DNA of 37,681 nt, from assembly GCA_013334335.1 (NCBI GenBank), contig JAAXXR010000007.1, forward strand, positions 17,503 to 55,183, in the 5' to 3' direction. The DNA comes from Chlorobiaceae bacterium (GTDB lineage Bacteria > Bacteroidota > Chlorobiia > Chlorobiales > Chlorobiaceae). Under the pieces are notes generated by a model. That model saw nothing but the letters and a program-made list of their open reading frames with translations, ran no database searches and was not told the origin of the DNA. Shown here in pieces: positions 17,969 through 28,569 of the stretch. Numbering within the stretch: position 1 is the first letter of the stretch; each line of letters starts with the position of its first letter. A program made the translations under genes and the position numbers.

Positions 17969-18976
17969 TTACATCTTGATAGATAACGAAGCATGGCATG
18001 ACGGGCAGCCGCCTTCGGTATCGACGCTGACGACGGTCGTTCCGAAAATGCGCGGGTGTCGCTGTATGGCCGTCCGGCCGCATCGCGGGCAAACGGTGTC
18101 GGAGTGGCCCTCTCCTGAATATATGAAGAACAATCCGGCTTTTCTTCCAATCTCCCATGCCGTTTCAATCGATTCACGGGAGCTCGCGGCGATCTCCTGC
18201 ATTTTCCGGGAGATGCCCGGCCGGAAGGGGATGATGTGCCAGGGGACCCCGCGTCCGAGTTCGTCGGCAATGAAGCCGGTCATCCGTTCGATCATGGACG
18301 GATGGTCCGATTGACCCGGGATGAGCAGCGTGGTGACCTCCAGATGCATGCCGCTCCGGGAGATCCGGCGGAGGTTGTCGAGCACCGGTTCGAGGCGGGC
18401 GCCGCAGTTGCGGCGGTAGAATGCGTCGTCCATGGATTTGAGGTCCACATTGATCGCGTCAACCCAGGGCATGATGGTGTCGAGGCAGAGCGGCGATAGG
18501 TACCCGTTGCTGACCCAGATGGTTCCGAGCCCCGAATCGCGGGCCAGCTTCAGGACTTCGAGCGCGTACTCGGCGTATATGGTCGGTTCGGTAGAGGTGC
18601 AGGAGATTGAGCGGCATCCTGCACGCAGGGCGTCAGCAACCACCGTTTCAGGTGGGGTGACCGGAATGGAGAGCCCGTCAGGAGTTGCCTGGCTATTCTG
18701 CCAGTTCTGGCTATTGGCACAGGTGAAATTGCATCCGGGGGCGCCGAACGACCAGGTGGTGCTCCCCGGCATGAAATGGTGCAGCGGTTTCTTTTCGACA
18801 GGGTCGGCCGACGCGGTTACGACGGCTCCGAAGTTCAGCGAAAAGAGCGAGCCGGCGATGTTCCTCCGGACCTTGCAGATGCCGCTCCGGCCAGGCAGGA
18901 TCCTGCAGAAATGGCAGCAGAGGTCGCACTGGATTTTCCCGTCCGGGGTCTCGTGGCAGAAATCCGCTCTCCGCAT
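17969..18976 (-). CDS. amrS: AmmeMemoRadiSam system radical SAM protein, third cluster cysteine replaced by serine
   Basis: A 335-aa relative of pyruvate-formate-lyase activating enzymes. An N-terminal cysteine cluster CDLCCHFCRILPGRSGICKV (about 17-36) and a C-terminal zinc-ribbon-like pair (CPRCG and CPSCH) are typical of this subfamily. The radical SAM site reads GCNFTCANSQNW: Cys82, Cys86, then Ser89 (codon AGC, 18710-18712) where CX3CX2C needs a cysteine. The usual YTYNEPT is CTSTEPT (126-132). Later, VDAINVDLKSMD and EVTTLLIPGQSD are well kept. ATG 18976 follows an excellent GGAGGTGATC ribosome binding site; the GTG at 18982 lies inside that site. It may be a modified or inactive enzyme. 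Confidence 0.88.
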   Translation of the reverse strand: MRRADFCHETPDGKIQCDLCCHFCRILPGRSGICKVRRNIAGSLFSLNFGAVVTASADPVEKKPLHHFMPGSTTWSFGAPGCNFTCANSQNWQNSQATPDGLSIPVTPPETVVADALRAGCRSISCTSTEPTIYAEYALEVLKLARDSGLGTIWVSNGYLSPLCLDTIMPWVDAINVDLKSMDDAFYRRNCGARLEPVLDNLRRISRSGMHLEVTTLLIPGQSDHPSMIERMTGFIADELGRGVPWHIIPFRPGISRKMQEIAASSRESIETAWEIGRKAGLFFIYSGEGHSDTVCPRCGRTAIQRHPRIFGTTVVSVDTEGGCPSCHASLSIKM

Positions 18977-18986
18977 GATCACCTCC

Positions 18987-19781
18987 CTAAAGGGTCATGG
19001 TCGCCTGGTAGACGATCTTTGCCGGCCCTTCCAGATAGACCTGCTGCATGTCGCTGCTGAAGCCGACCTCGAGGACGTCGCCGCTCCGCACCCGAACCCT
19101 GACCGGTGAATCGCTTACCTTGCCGAGGCGATAGCTCATCAGGGCTGCGGCCACGGCGCCAGTGCCGCAGGCGAGCGTTTCGTCCTCGACGCCGCGCTCG
19201 AAAGTCCTGACACTGATGCTGTCGCCGGAAGTGACCTCGAGGAAGTTCACGTTCGTCCCATCCGGGAAGAGATCCTTCCGGTGCCGGATCGCACGGCCCT
19301 CGCTGAAGACGTCGATCGTCTCCACGTCGCCGGTGAAGACGATGGCGTGTGGTGATCCGGTGTTGACGAAATGACACCGCCAGGCCCCGGCCTGCAGATC
19401 GTCCCTGAAGTCCACGGGAGGCAGCATATGCAGGCGCACGGCGTCGGTTCCGGTGACTTCGGCTTCGTAGCGGCCAGGCCCTGCATCGAACACGTAGCGG
19501 CCTGCTGCCGGCAGAATGCCGATCGACCAGGCGAAGTAGACCGCGCAACGGCCTCCGTTGCCGCACATTGATCCGGGATATCCGTCAGCATTGTGATAGT
19601 TCATCCTGAAGTCACCTGAATCCGATCGTTCCAGGAGGATCAGGCCGTCGGCCCCGATGCCGGTCCGGCGCGTGCACAGCGCATGAATCTGTTCGTGCGT
19701 CAGGTTTGCCTGGCCGAGACGGTTGTCGATAACGACAAAGTCGTTGCCTGCGCCCGACATTTTGGTGAAATTGATCTGCAT
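18987..19781 (-). CDS. dapF: diaminopimelate epimerase
   Basis: Converts LL- to meso-diaminopimelate for peptidoglycan and lysine synthesis. The 264-aa protein has both catalytic cysteines: Cys73 in SMCGNGGRCAVYFAW and Cys205 in ETLACGTGAVAAAL. The N-terminus MQINFTKMSGAGNDFVVIDN is a textbook match, so ATG 19781 is preferred over an upstream in-frame ATG at 19856. It is the first gene of a four-gene minus-strand run and ends 10 bp before the radical SAM start. Lysine-pathway and glutamate genes thus flank the radical SAM/MEMO pair. Confidence 0.96.
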   Translation of the reverse strand: MQINFTKMSGAGNDFVVIDNRLGQANLTHEQIHALCTRRTGIGADGLILLERSDSGDFRMNYHNADGYPGSMCGNGGRCAVYFAWSIGILPAAGRYVFDAGPGRYEAEVTGTDAVRLHMLPPVDFRDDLQAGAWRCHFVNTGSPHAIVFTGDVETIDVFSEGRAIRHRKDLFPDGTNVNFLEVTSGDSISVRTFERGVEDETLACGTGAVAAALMSYRLGKVSDSPVRVRVRSGDVLEVGFSSDMQQVYLEGPAKIVYQATMTL

Positions 19782-20153
19782 GGTGCGTGATGAACCCCGA
19801 TTTATCGCTTTATTATGATAACCCCACAAACAGTTCCCGATCATGGCCCGAAACATGCCGGGAAGGCTGTAAGGCCTTTATAGGCAAGGGTAAAAAACTT
19901 TACTATTAAATAAATTTTCTTATTTTATTTGCTACTATTGCATGGTAATTTTTTTGAGTGACCACCATGTGAACCTGTTTTTTCCGGGAGTGTCTCTGGC
20001 TTCGCCGCCTGCCGGCGCAGTCTGAAGAGTTCGGTGCCGGTCATGGACCAGGAGAGAGGATAAGGGTTCATTGACGGCTTCCGGCAGAGACCGGATTCCG
20101 GTTTTTTCGGTTTCTTCAACCTGAAAATACGTCCAAACAAAGGAGAGAATACA
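19782..20153. other. divergent intergenic region and pscA leader
   Basis: 372 bp between dapF (minus) and pscA (plus) without a gene. An AT-rich block at 19885-19960 (runs such as TTTACTATTAAATAAATTTTC) is the likely place for the pscA promoter, but I cannot fix the hexamers. The part nearest pscA holds the possible attenuator at 20080-20107 and a clear ribosome binding site, AAAGGAGAG, just before the ATG at 20154. Confidence 0.6.
20080..20107 (+). promoter_or_regulatory. possible attenuator in the pscA leader
   Basis: Two hairpins exclude each other. TCCGG (20080-20084) can pair with CCGGA (20091-20095). Alternatively ACCGG (20090-20094) can pair with CCGGT (20098-20102), which is followed at once by TTTTT. 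The second is terminator-like although short (5 bp). It lies about 47 nt before the pscA start. This is structure by eye, not proof. Confidence 0.4.
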
Positions 20154-22349
20154 ATGGCTGAACAAGTGAATCCCGCAGGGGTCAAGCCAAAGGGGACCGT
20201 ACCTCCTCCAAAGGGGAATGTACCGGCTCCAAAGGCAAATGGCGCGCCAGGCGGAGCATCGGTCATTAAAGAGCAGGATGCCGCCAAGATGAGACGTTTT
20301 CTGTTCCAGAGAACAGAGACGCGCTCGACGAAGTGGTACCAGATCTTCGATACCGAAAAAGTCGACGACGAGCAGGTGGTCGGTGGGCATCTGGCCCTTC
20401 TCGGCGTGCTTGGCTTCATCATGGCGATCTACTATCTCTCGGGAATCCAGGTGTTCCCATGGGGTGCCCCCGGCTTCCATGACAACTGGTTCTACCTTAC
20501 CATCAAGCCGAGAATGGTCTCACTCGGCATCGACACGTACAGCACCAGGACCGAAGACCTCCAGTTCGCGGCAACCAAGCTGATCGGATGGGCGGCCTTC
20601 CATTTCCTTTCCGGCTCTATCCTGCTTTTCGGCGGATGGCGCCACTGGACGCACAACCTGACGAACCCGTTTACCGGTCGTTGCGGCAACTTCCGTGACT
20701 TCAGGTTCCTTGGCAAGTTCGGTGACCTCGCCTTCAACGGCACCAGCGCGAAGTCCTACAAGGAAGCTCTCGGGCCACACGCCGTCTACATGTCCCTTCT
20801 TTTCCTCGGCTGGGGCCTGCTCATGTGGCTTGTGCTCGGTTTCGCCCCGATTCCCGATTTCCAGACTATCAACTCCGAGACGTTCATGTCGTTCGTCTGG
20901 TTCGTGGTCTTTTTCGCTCTCGGCATCTACTGGTGGAACAATCCGCCGAACGCTGCGATCCACCTCAACGACGACATGAAGGCGGCCTTCTCGGTCCACC
21001 TTACCGCCATTGGCTACATCAACATCGCCCTTGGTGTGATCGCCTTCGTGGCATTCCAGCAGCCGTCATTCGCTCCCTACTACAAGGAACTTGACAAACT
21101 CGTCTTCTACATCTATGGCGAGCCCTTCAACAGGGTCAGCTTCGACTTCGTGCAGGAGGGTGGCCGGATCGTCTCAGGTTCCAAGGAGTTCGCCGAGTTC
21201 CCGGCATTTGCCATCCTTCCGAGGAACGGCGAAGCTTTCGGTATGTCGCGGGTCGTCACGAACCTGATCACCTTCAACCACATCATCTGCGGTGTGCTGT
21301 ATGTCTTTGCCGGTGTCTACCACGGTGGCCAGTACCTGCTCAAGATCCAGCTCAACGGCATCTACAACCAGATCAAGTCAATCTGGATCACCAAGGGACG
21401 CGACCAGGAGGTTCAGGTCAAGATCCTCGGCACCGTCATGGCGCTCTGCTTCTCGACCATGCTCTCCGTCTATGCCGTCATCGTCTGGAACACCATCTGC
21501 GAGCTGAACATCTTCGGCACGAACATCATGATGTCGTTCTACTGGCTGAAGCCGCTCCCGATCTTCCAGTGGATGTTCGCCGATCCAAGCATCAACGACT
21601 GGGTCATGGCCCACGTCATTACGGCCGGCTCACTCTTCTCGCTGATCGCGCTTGTCCGTATCGCCTTCTTCGCCCACACCTCCCCGCTTTGGGATGACCT
21701 CGGCCTGAAGAAGAACTCCTACTCGTTCCCGTGCCTCGGCCCAGTCTACGGCGGTACCTGCGGTGTCTCCATCCAGGACCAGCTCTGGTTTGCCATGCTC
21801 TGGGGGGTAAAGGGTCTTTCCGCTGTCTGCTGGTACATCGACGGCGCATGGATCGCCTCGATGATGTACGGTGTGCCTGCTGCCGACGCGAAGGCCTGGG
21901 ATGCCATCGCCGGACTGAAGCATCACTATACGTCTGGTATCTTCTACTACTTCTGGACCGAGACCGTGACGATCTTCTCGAGCTCGCACCTGTCGACCAT
22001 TCTGATGATCGGTCACCTGGTGTGGTTCATCAGCTTCGCCGTGTGGTTTGAGGATCGCGGATCGCGCCTTGAAGGTGCTGATATCCAGACCCGTACCATC
22101 CGCTGGCTGGGCAAGAAGTTCCTCAACAGGGATGTCCAGTTCAGGTTCCCGGTTCTGACCATTTCGGATTCCAAGCTGGCCGGTACTTTCCTGTACTTCG
22201 GTGGTACCTTCATGCTGGTGTTCCTGTTCATTGCCAACGGCTTCTATCAGACCAATTCCCCGCTGCCTCCGCCGGTCAGCCATGCGGCTGCTTCAGGTGA
22301 GCAGGTGCTGGCCCAGGTGGTCGATATGTTGATGAAGCTGATTGCTTAA
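20154..22349 (+). CDS. pscA: photosynthetic reaction centre P840 core protein PscA
   Basis: A 731-aa membrane protein, two copies of which form the homodimeric type I reaction centre of green sulfur bacteria. They bind the P840 bacteriochlorophyll pair, the primary acceptors and the shared FX iron-sulfur cluster. The FX motif PCLGPVYGGTC supplies Cys527 and Cys536 from each copy. Many hydrophobic segments with histidines are spread along residues 75-720, consistent with the family's eleven helices; the last runs FLYFGGTFMLVFLFIANGFY. The first 40 residues are polar and rich in Pro, Lys and Gly, facing the cytoplasm. It has a strong ribosome binding site. pscB follows after 84 bp. Confidence 0.99.
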   Translation: MAEQVNPAGVKPKGTVPPPKGNVPAPKANGAPGGASVIKEQDAAKMRRFLFQRTETRSTKWYQIFDTEKVDDEQVVGGHLALLGVLGFIMAIYYLSGIQVFPWGAPGFHDNWFYLTIKPRMVSLGIDTYSTRTEDLQFAATKLIGWAAFHFLSGSILLFGGWRHWTHNLTNPFTGRCGNFRDFRFLGKFGDLAFNGTSAKSYKEALGPHAVYMSLLFLGWGLLMWLVLGFAPIPDFQTINSETFMSFVWFVVFFALGIYWWNNPPNAAIHLNDDMKAAFSVHLTAIGYINIALGVIAFVAFQQPSFAPYYKELDKLVFYIYGEPFNRVSFDFVQEGGRIVSGSKEFAEFPAFAILPRNGEAFGMSRVVTNLITFNHIICGVLYVFAGVYHGGQYLLKIQLNGIYNQIKSIWITKGRDQEVQVKILGTVMALCFSTMLSVYAVIVWNTICELNIFGTNIMMSFYWLKPLPIFQWMFADPSINDWVMAHVITAGSLFSLIALVRIAFFAHTSPLWDDLGLKKNSYSFPCLGPVYGGTCGVSIQDQLWFAMLWGVKGLSAVCWYIDGAWIASMMYGVPAADAKAWDAIAGLKHHYTSGIFYYFWTETVTIFSSSHLSTILMIGHLVWFISFAVWFEDRGSRLEGADIQTRTIRWLGKKFLNRDVQFRFPVLTISDSKLAGTFLYFGGTFMLVFLFIANGFYQTNSPLPPPVSHAAASGEQVLAQVVDMLMKLIA

Positions 22350-22356
22350 CACTGGA

Positions 22357-22384
22357 GTGCGAAGGGGCGATGGCCCCTTCGCAC
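22357..22384 (+). other. intercistronic hairpin between pscA and pscB
   Basis: Perfect 12-bp stem GTGCGAAGGGGC / GCCCCTTCGCAC with a GATG loop, beginning 7 bp after the pscA stop. No T-run follows (ATCCTGAGG), so it is not a standard terminator. It could protect the 3' end of a processed pscA message and so lower PscB relative to PscA, which the 2:1 complex would need. Confidence 0.65.
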
Positions 22385-22433
22385 ATCCTGAGGCAAGAGA
22401 AACGTATACCATGTAAAAAACTGAGGGGGCGTT

Positions 22434-23168
22434 ATGGCCGAACCTGTACAGAAGAAAGAAGAGTCACCAAAACCGGCTGCAAAGGAAGCACCGAAAGGTG
22501 CACCGGCCGCACCCAAAGCGGGGGCTCCCGCGGCCAAAGGGCCGGCAGCACCCAAGGGCGCTGCTCCTGCCGCCAAACAGTCCGCATCGGCGGGTAAGCC
22601 GAGGCTTTCACCGCTGAATACCAATCTTGGCCGTTCCGGCGTTCGCCAGGAGTCTGCACTTCCATACGTCAAACCGGCAGCGGCAAAGCCTGCTCCGGCT
22701 GGAGCACCAGCTGCGAAAGGCGCACCGGCAGCTAAGGGCGCCCCGGCAGCCAAAGGCGCGCCTGCCGCAAAGACAGCACCAGCCGCACCTGCAGCCCCGG
22801 CAGCCAAAGCCGCACCAGCCGCACCCGCGGCTCCTGCCGCAAAAGCTGCGCCTCGTGCCAAGAAGCATTACTTTATCATCGAGAATCTCTGCGTCGGCTG
22901 CGGCCTCTGCCTCGATAAGTGCCCGCCGAAGGTCAATGCCATCGGATATAAGTTCTATGGCGACGTCCAGGAGGGTGGTTTCAGGTGTTACATCGACCAG
23001 GATGCCTGCATCTCCTGCTCCGCCTGTTTCTCGGACGATGAATGTCCTTCAGCCGCGCTGATTGAGGTGCTGCCTGATGGACAGGTGCTTGATTTTACCT
23101 ATACTCCACCCGACAGGCTCGATTTCGATCTCCGTTTCCTGCATCGTTTCCACAGGGAAGTGAAATAA
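22434..23168 (+). CDS. pscB: photosystem P840 iron-sulfur protein PscB (FA/FB)
   Basis: A 244-aa peripheral protein on the cytoplasmic face that takes electrons from FX and passes them to soluble ferredoxin. The C-terminal part holds two [4Fe-4S] sites: CVGCGLCLDKCP (Cys153, 156, 159, 163) and CISCSACFSDDECP (Cys192, 195, 198, 204). The second has five residues before its last cysteine instead of three. Residues 1-145 are a low-complexity Ala, Pro, Lys and Gly region with repeated GAPAAK units, a known feature of PscB that is long here. A good ribosome binding site (GAGGGGG) is present. It is co-transcribed with pscA and ends in a strong terminator. Confidence 0.98.
   Translation: MAEPVQKKEESPKPAAKEAPKGAPAAPKAGAPAAKGPAAPKGAAPAAKQSASAGKPRLSPLNTNLGRSGVRQESALPYVKPAAAKPAPAGAPAAKGAPAAKGAPAAKGAPAAKTAPAAPAAPAAKAAPAAPAAPAAKAAPRAKKHYFIIENLCVGCGLCLDKCPPKVNAIGYKFYGDVQEGGFRCYIDQDACISCSACFSDDECPSAALIEVLPDGQVLDFTYTPPDRLDFDLRFLHRFHREVK
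22684..22860 (+). repeat. GAPAAK-type tandem repeat inside pscB
   Basis: Codons for residues about 84-142 of PscB encode repeated units of GAPAAK, then APAAPAAPAAKA twice. Third codon positions differ between units (for example AAA and AAG, GCA, GCC and GCT), so the repeat is kept at the protein level while the DNA has drifted. Confidence 0.8.
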
Positions 23169-23197
23169 GGTCTTCGGGCAAATACCAGGCGAAATGC

Positions 23198-23236
23198 AAA
23201 AGCATTGCTTTTTAACGAAGCAATGCTTTTTTTTTA
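23198..23236 (+). terminator. terminator after pscB
   Basis: A 13-bp perfect stem AAAAGCATTGCTT / AAGCAATGCTTTT with a seven-base loop, followed by further Ts (nine Ts in a row in total). It starts about 30 bp after the pscB stop and is the clearest intrinsic terminator in the window. Confidence 0.92.
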
Positions 23237-23267
23237 ATGCCCGGGACATCCATTCATTACCAGAATT

Positions 23268-24017
23268 GTGCACGATACCAAACACTGTCAAGAAGAGATC
23301 AGGACGCTGGTCATCATTCCAACCTACAACGAGGCCGAAAACATCGAGCGGTTGATCCGGTTCATATTGCTCCATTACCCTGACTGGTTGCAGGTACTGG
23401 TCATCGATGACAACTCACCTGATGGAACCGCCGGTATCGTCGAGGCGATCTCACTGAAGGAGGGACGGGTCAGGCTCATCAGAAGGGCAGGGAAGATGGG
23501 GCTGGGGACCGCCTATCTCGAAGGCTTCAGATATGCCCTCCGCAACGGTTACGGCCGCATCATGGAGATGGACGCCGATTTTTCGCACGATCCGGAATCG
23601 ATCGGTCCGATGTTCGATGCCATGCACGGCGCCGATCTCGTGATAGGGTCGAGATATGTCAACAATACGGTCAATGTGGTGAACTGGCCGCTTTCCCGGC
23701 TCATCCTGTCAAAGGCAGCGAGCATTTATACCAGGCTGATCACCGGGATGCCCGTATCTGATCCGACAGGAGGATTCAAGTGTTTCAGCGAAAGGGTACT
23801 GAAGGGGATCGACCTGGACCGGGTGCATTCACAAGGTTACTCCTTTCAGATAGAGATGAATTTCCGTGCCTGGAAGCGTGGCTTCATCATCCGTGAGATT
23901 CCCATTGTTTTCACCGACCGGACGGTGGGGAAGTCAAAAATGACCAGAATGAACATCTTCGAAGCGGTCTGGATGGTATGGTGGCTGAAGCTGCTCTCGA
24001 TCTTCCGGCAGCTTTAG
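23268..24017 (+). CDS. family 2 glycosyltransferase, polyprenol-phosphate mannosyltransferase-like
   Basis: A 249-aa GT-A fold enzyme of the DPM1 type, which moves a sugar from a nucleotide sugar to a polyprenyl phosphate at the cytoplasmic face of the membrane. Motifs: LVIIPTYNEAENIERLI, VIDDNSPDGTAGI, GLGTAYLEGFRYAL and the metal-binding MDADFSHDP (Asp102, Asp104). The second half, DPTGGFKCFSERVL and FTDRTVGKSKMTR, is also family-typical. No C-terminal membrane anchor is visible apart from a short hydrophobic end. The start is a GTG at 23268 with no strong ribosome binding site. It stands alone after the pscB terminator. The actual sugar is not known. Confidence 0.88.
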   Translation: MHDTKHCQEEIRTLVIIPTYNEAENIERLIRFILLHYPDWLQVLVIDDNSPDGTAGIVEAISLKEGRVRLIRRAGKMGLGTAYLEGFRYALRNGYGRIMEMDADFSHDPESIGPMFDAMHGADLVIGSRYVNNTVNVVNWPLSRLILSKAASIYTRLITGMPVSDPTGGFKCFSERVLKGIDLDRVHSQGYSFQIEMNFRAWKRGFIIREIPIVFTDRTVGKSKMTRMNIFEAVWMVWWLKLLSIFRQL

Positions 24018-24111
24018 CAAAGGGTGGTCGGACGACGGTACCGGATGGACGATTTGGATTTCATGGACGCGGTGGAAGGGAGCGCACGAGCTCATGTCCC
24101 GGTCAGTTGAA

Positions 24112-24142
24112 AATCTGGGTAGCCGGACCAGCTACCCAGATT
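24112..24142. terminator. hairpin between converging genes
   Basis: Perfect 12-bp inverted repeat AATCTGGGTAGC / GCTACCCAGATT with a seven-base loop, between the ends of the glycosyltransferase and the EF-G-like gene. There is no T-tract on the plus side and only a weak one on the minus side. Its position suggests it ends both transcripts. Confidence 0.55.
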
Positions 24143-24173
24143 GCTGTCGCGCACCTTCCTCGTCCCCGTCTTC

Positions 24174-27823
<3,650 letters not shown>

Positions 27824-27879
27824 CGTCAAGAACGGGGCGGGGCTCCTTCGACGGGGCCCCCGCTCAAACCTTCGGGATC

Positions 27880-28185
27880 ATGACAAGATACCTCACGGAA
27901 ATCTGGCTGTATATCCGCTCGAATCCGAAAAAATTCATTCTGCAGTCCGTACTTGCCCTGTTTGTGTTCTGGTTCGTTTTCGGCGATTTCGGACTGGTCA
28001 CGCGTATCAGCATGGAACGCGATCACCGCGAACTCATGAAGCGCCAGACCGAAGAACAGAGGAAAATCCTGGAGGACCGGGCGACCATTCGCCAGGCGTA
28101 CCATCAGGACAGCATCGAAAAAGTCGCCAGGGAGAAATACAACTTCCGGAAACCCGGCGAGACCGTGTTCATCATCCGGCAGTAG
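27880..28185 (+). CDS. septum formation initiator, DivIC/FtsB family
   Basis: A 101-aa single-pass membrane protein of the cell-division complex. Residues 20-38 (FILQSVLALFVFWFVFGDF) are the membrane segment. About 45-75 form a charged coiled coil (ERDHRELMKRQTEEQRKILE), and the end carries the family motif DSIEKVAREKYNFRKPGETVF. It is 56 bp downstream of eno, an order (eno then ftsB/divIC) that is common in many bacteria, so co-transcription is likely. Confidence 0.88.
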   Translation: MTRYLTEIWLYIRSNPKKFILQSVLALFVFWFVFGDFGLVTRISMERDHRELMKRQTEEQRKILEDRATIRQAYHQDSIEKVAREKYNFRKPGETVFIIRQ

Positions 28186-28198
28186 ACGGCCCGGGAAC

Positions 28199-28216
28199 GC
28201 CGAACCACAGCCCGGC
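28199..28216. repeat. dispersed palindromic repeat, degenerate copy
   Basis: GCCGAACCACAGCCCGGC matches the core of the copy at 28240-28257 at 15 of 18 bases and, like it, is soon followed by ATTTCCTTC. It looks like a tandem, partly decayed copy. Confidence 0.4.
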
Positions 28217-28235
28217 ATTTCCTTCTTCTCCCCGT

Positions 28236-28257
28236 GAGCGCCGAGCCCCAGCTCGGC
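28236..28257. repeat. dispersed palindromic repeat, copy B
   Basis: Matches copy A (26-47) at 20 of 22 bases over 28 kb away. The core GCCGAG-CCCCAG-CTCGGC forms a perfect 6-bp stem. It lies in an intergenic region downstream of the divIC-like gene. Confidence 0.5.
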
Positions 28258-28406
28258 GTCTTGCATTTCCTTCCTTCGTCAGAAGACGGACCGCGATGGT
28301 CACTGAAGAACTTCGCTGGCAGAGGAATATGCAGGCCACGAGCCGCTGGTGCCATTGCCGGTCTGGGACTTGGTGCACCCAGGGAAAATCGAGGCTCCCA
28401 GGTTGC

Positions 28407-28435
28407 CGATGCACGCTGCTGAGACAGCCGCATCG
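28407..28435 (+). other. stable hairpin in the ispG upstream region
   Basis: Outer stem CGATGC / GCATCG and inner stem GCTG / CAGC with a six-base loop, separated by a small internal loop. A T5 run (28444-28448) follows after nine bases. It may be the 3' end of a small RNA or a leader structure of ispG; nothing more can be said from sequence. Confidence 0.4.
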
Positions 28436-28569
28436 TCCGCGCATTTTTCGCTCAGGCATTTTACGTTCTTCACCGTACCCCTTCTTTTATTTGTGCCGAG
28501 CAATACCTACCTTGAAAGTTTGAATTATGAGCGAGTTTTTCCTGCTGCTGAACTTAAATACCTGACTTC

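Larger units (their letters stand above)
28186..28569. other. 384-bp intergenic region with repeats and hairpins, no gene seen
   Basis: The first 70 bp hold two related palindromes (28199-28216 and 28236-28257), each soon followed by ATTTCCTTC. The middle (28290-28440) is GC-rich with possible stems, including CGATGC / GCATCG (28407-28435) enclosing GCTG / CAGC. The last 100 bp are AT-richer and probably carry the ispG promoter. Open frames here have no recognisable product and no good start signals. Confidence 0.6.

Noticed and set aside
22684-22860. Possible direct-repeat array (CRISPR-like)
   Set aside because: The units are in frame, have no unique spacers and encode the PscB arm.
22346-22861. 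Minus-strand frame coding an Ala/Gly-rich protein
   Set aside because: Mirror of the repeat region of pscB; composition follows from the repeat, not from a gene.
28172-28459. Small frames on both strands in the gap before ispG
   Set aside because: Arg/Ser/Pro-rich translations without known motifs, no good start sites, and they overlap the palindromic repeats.
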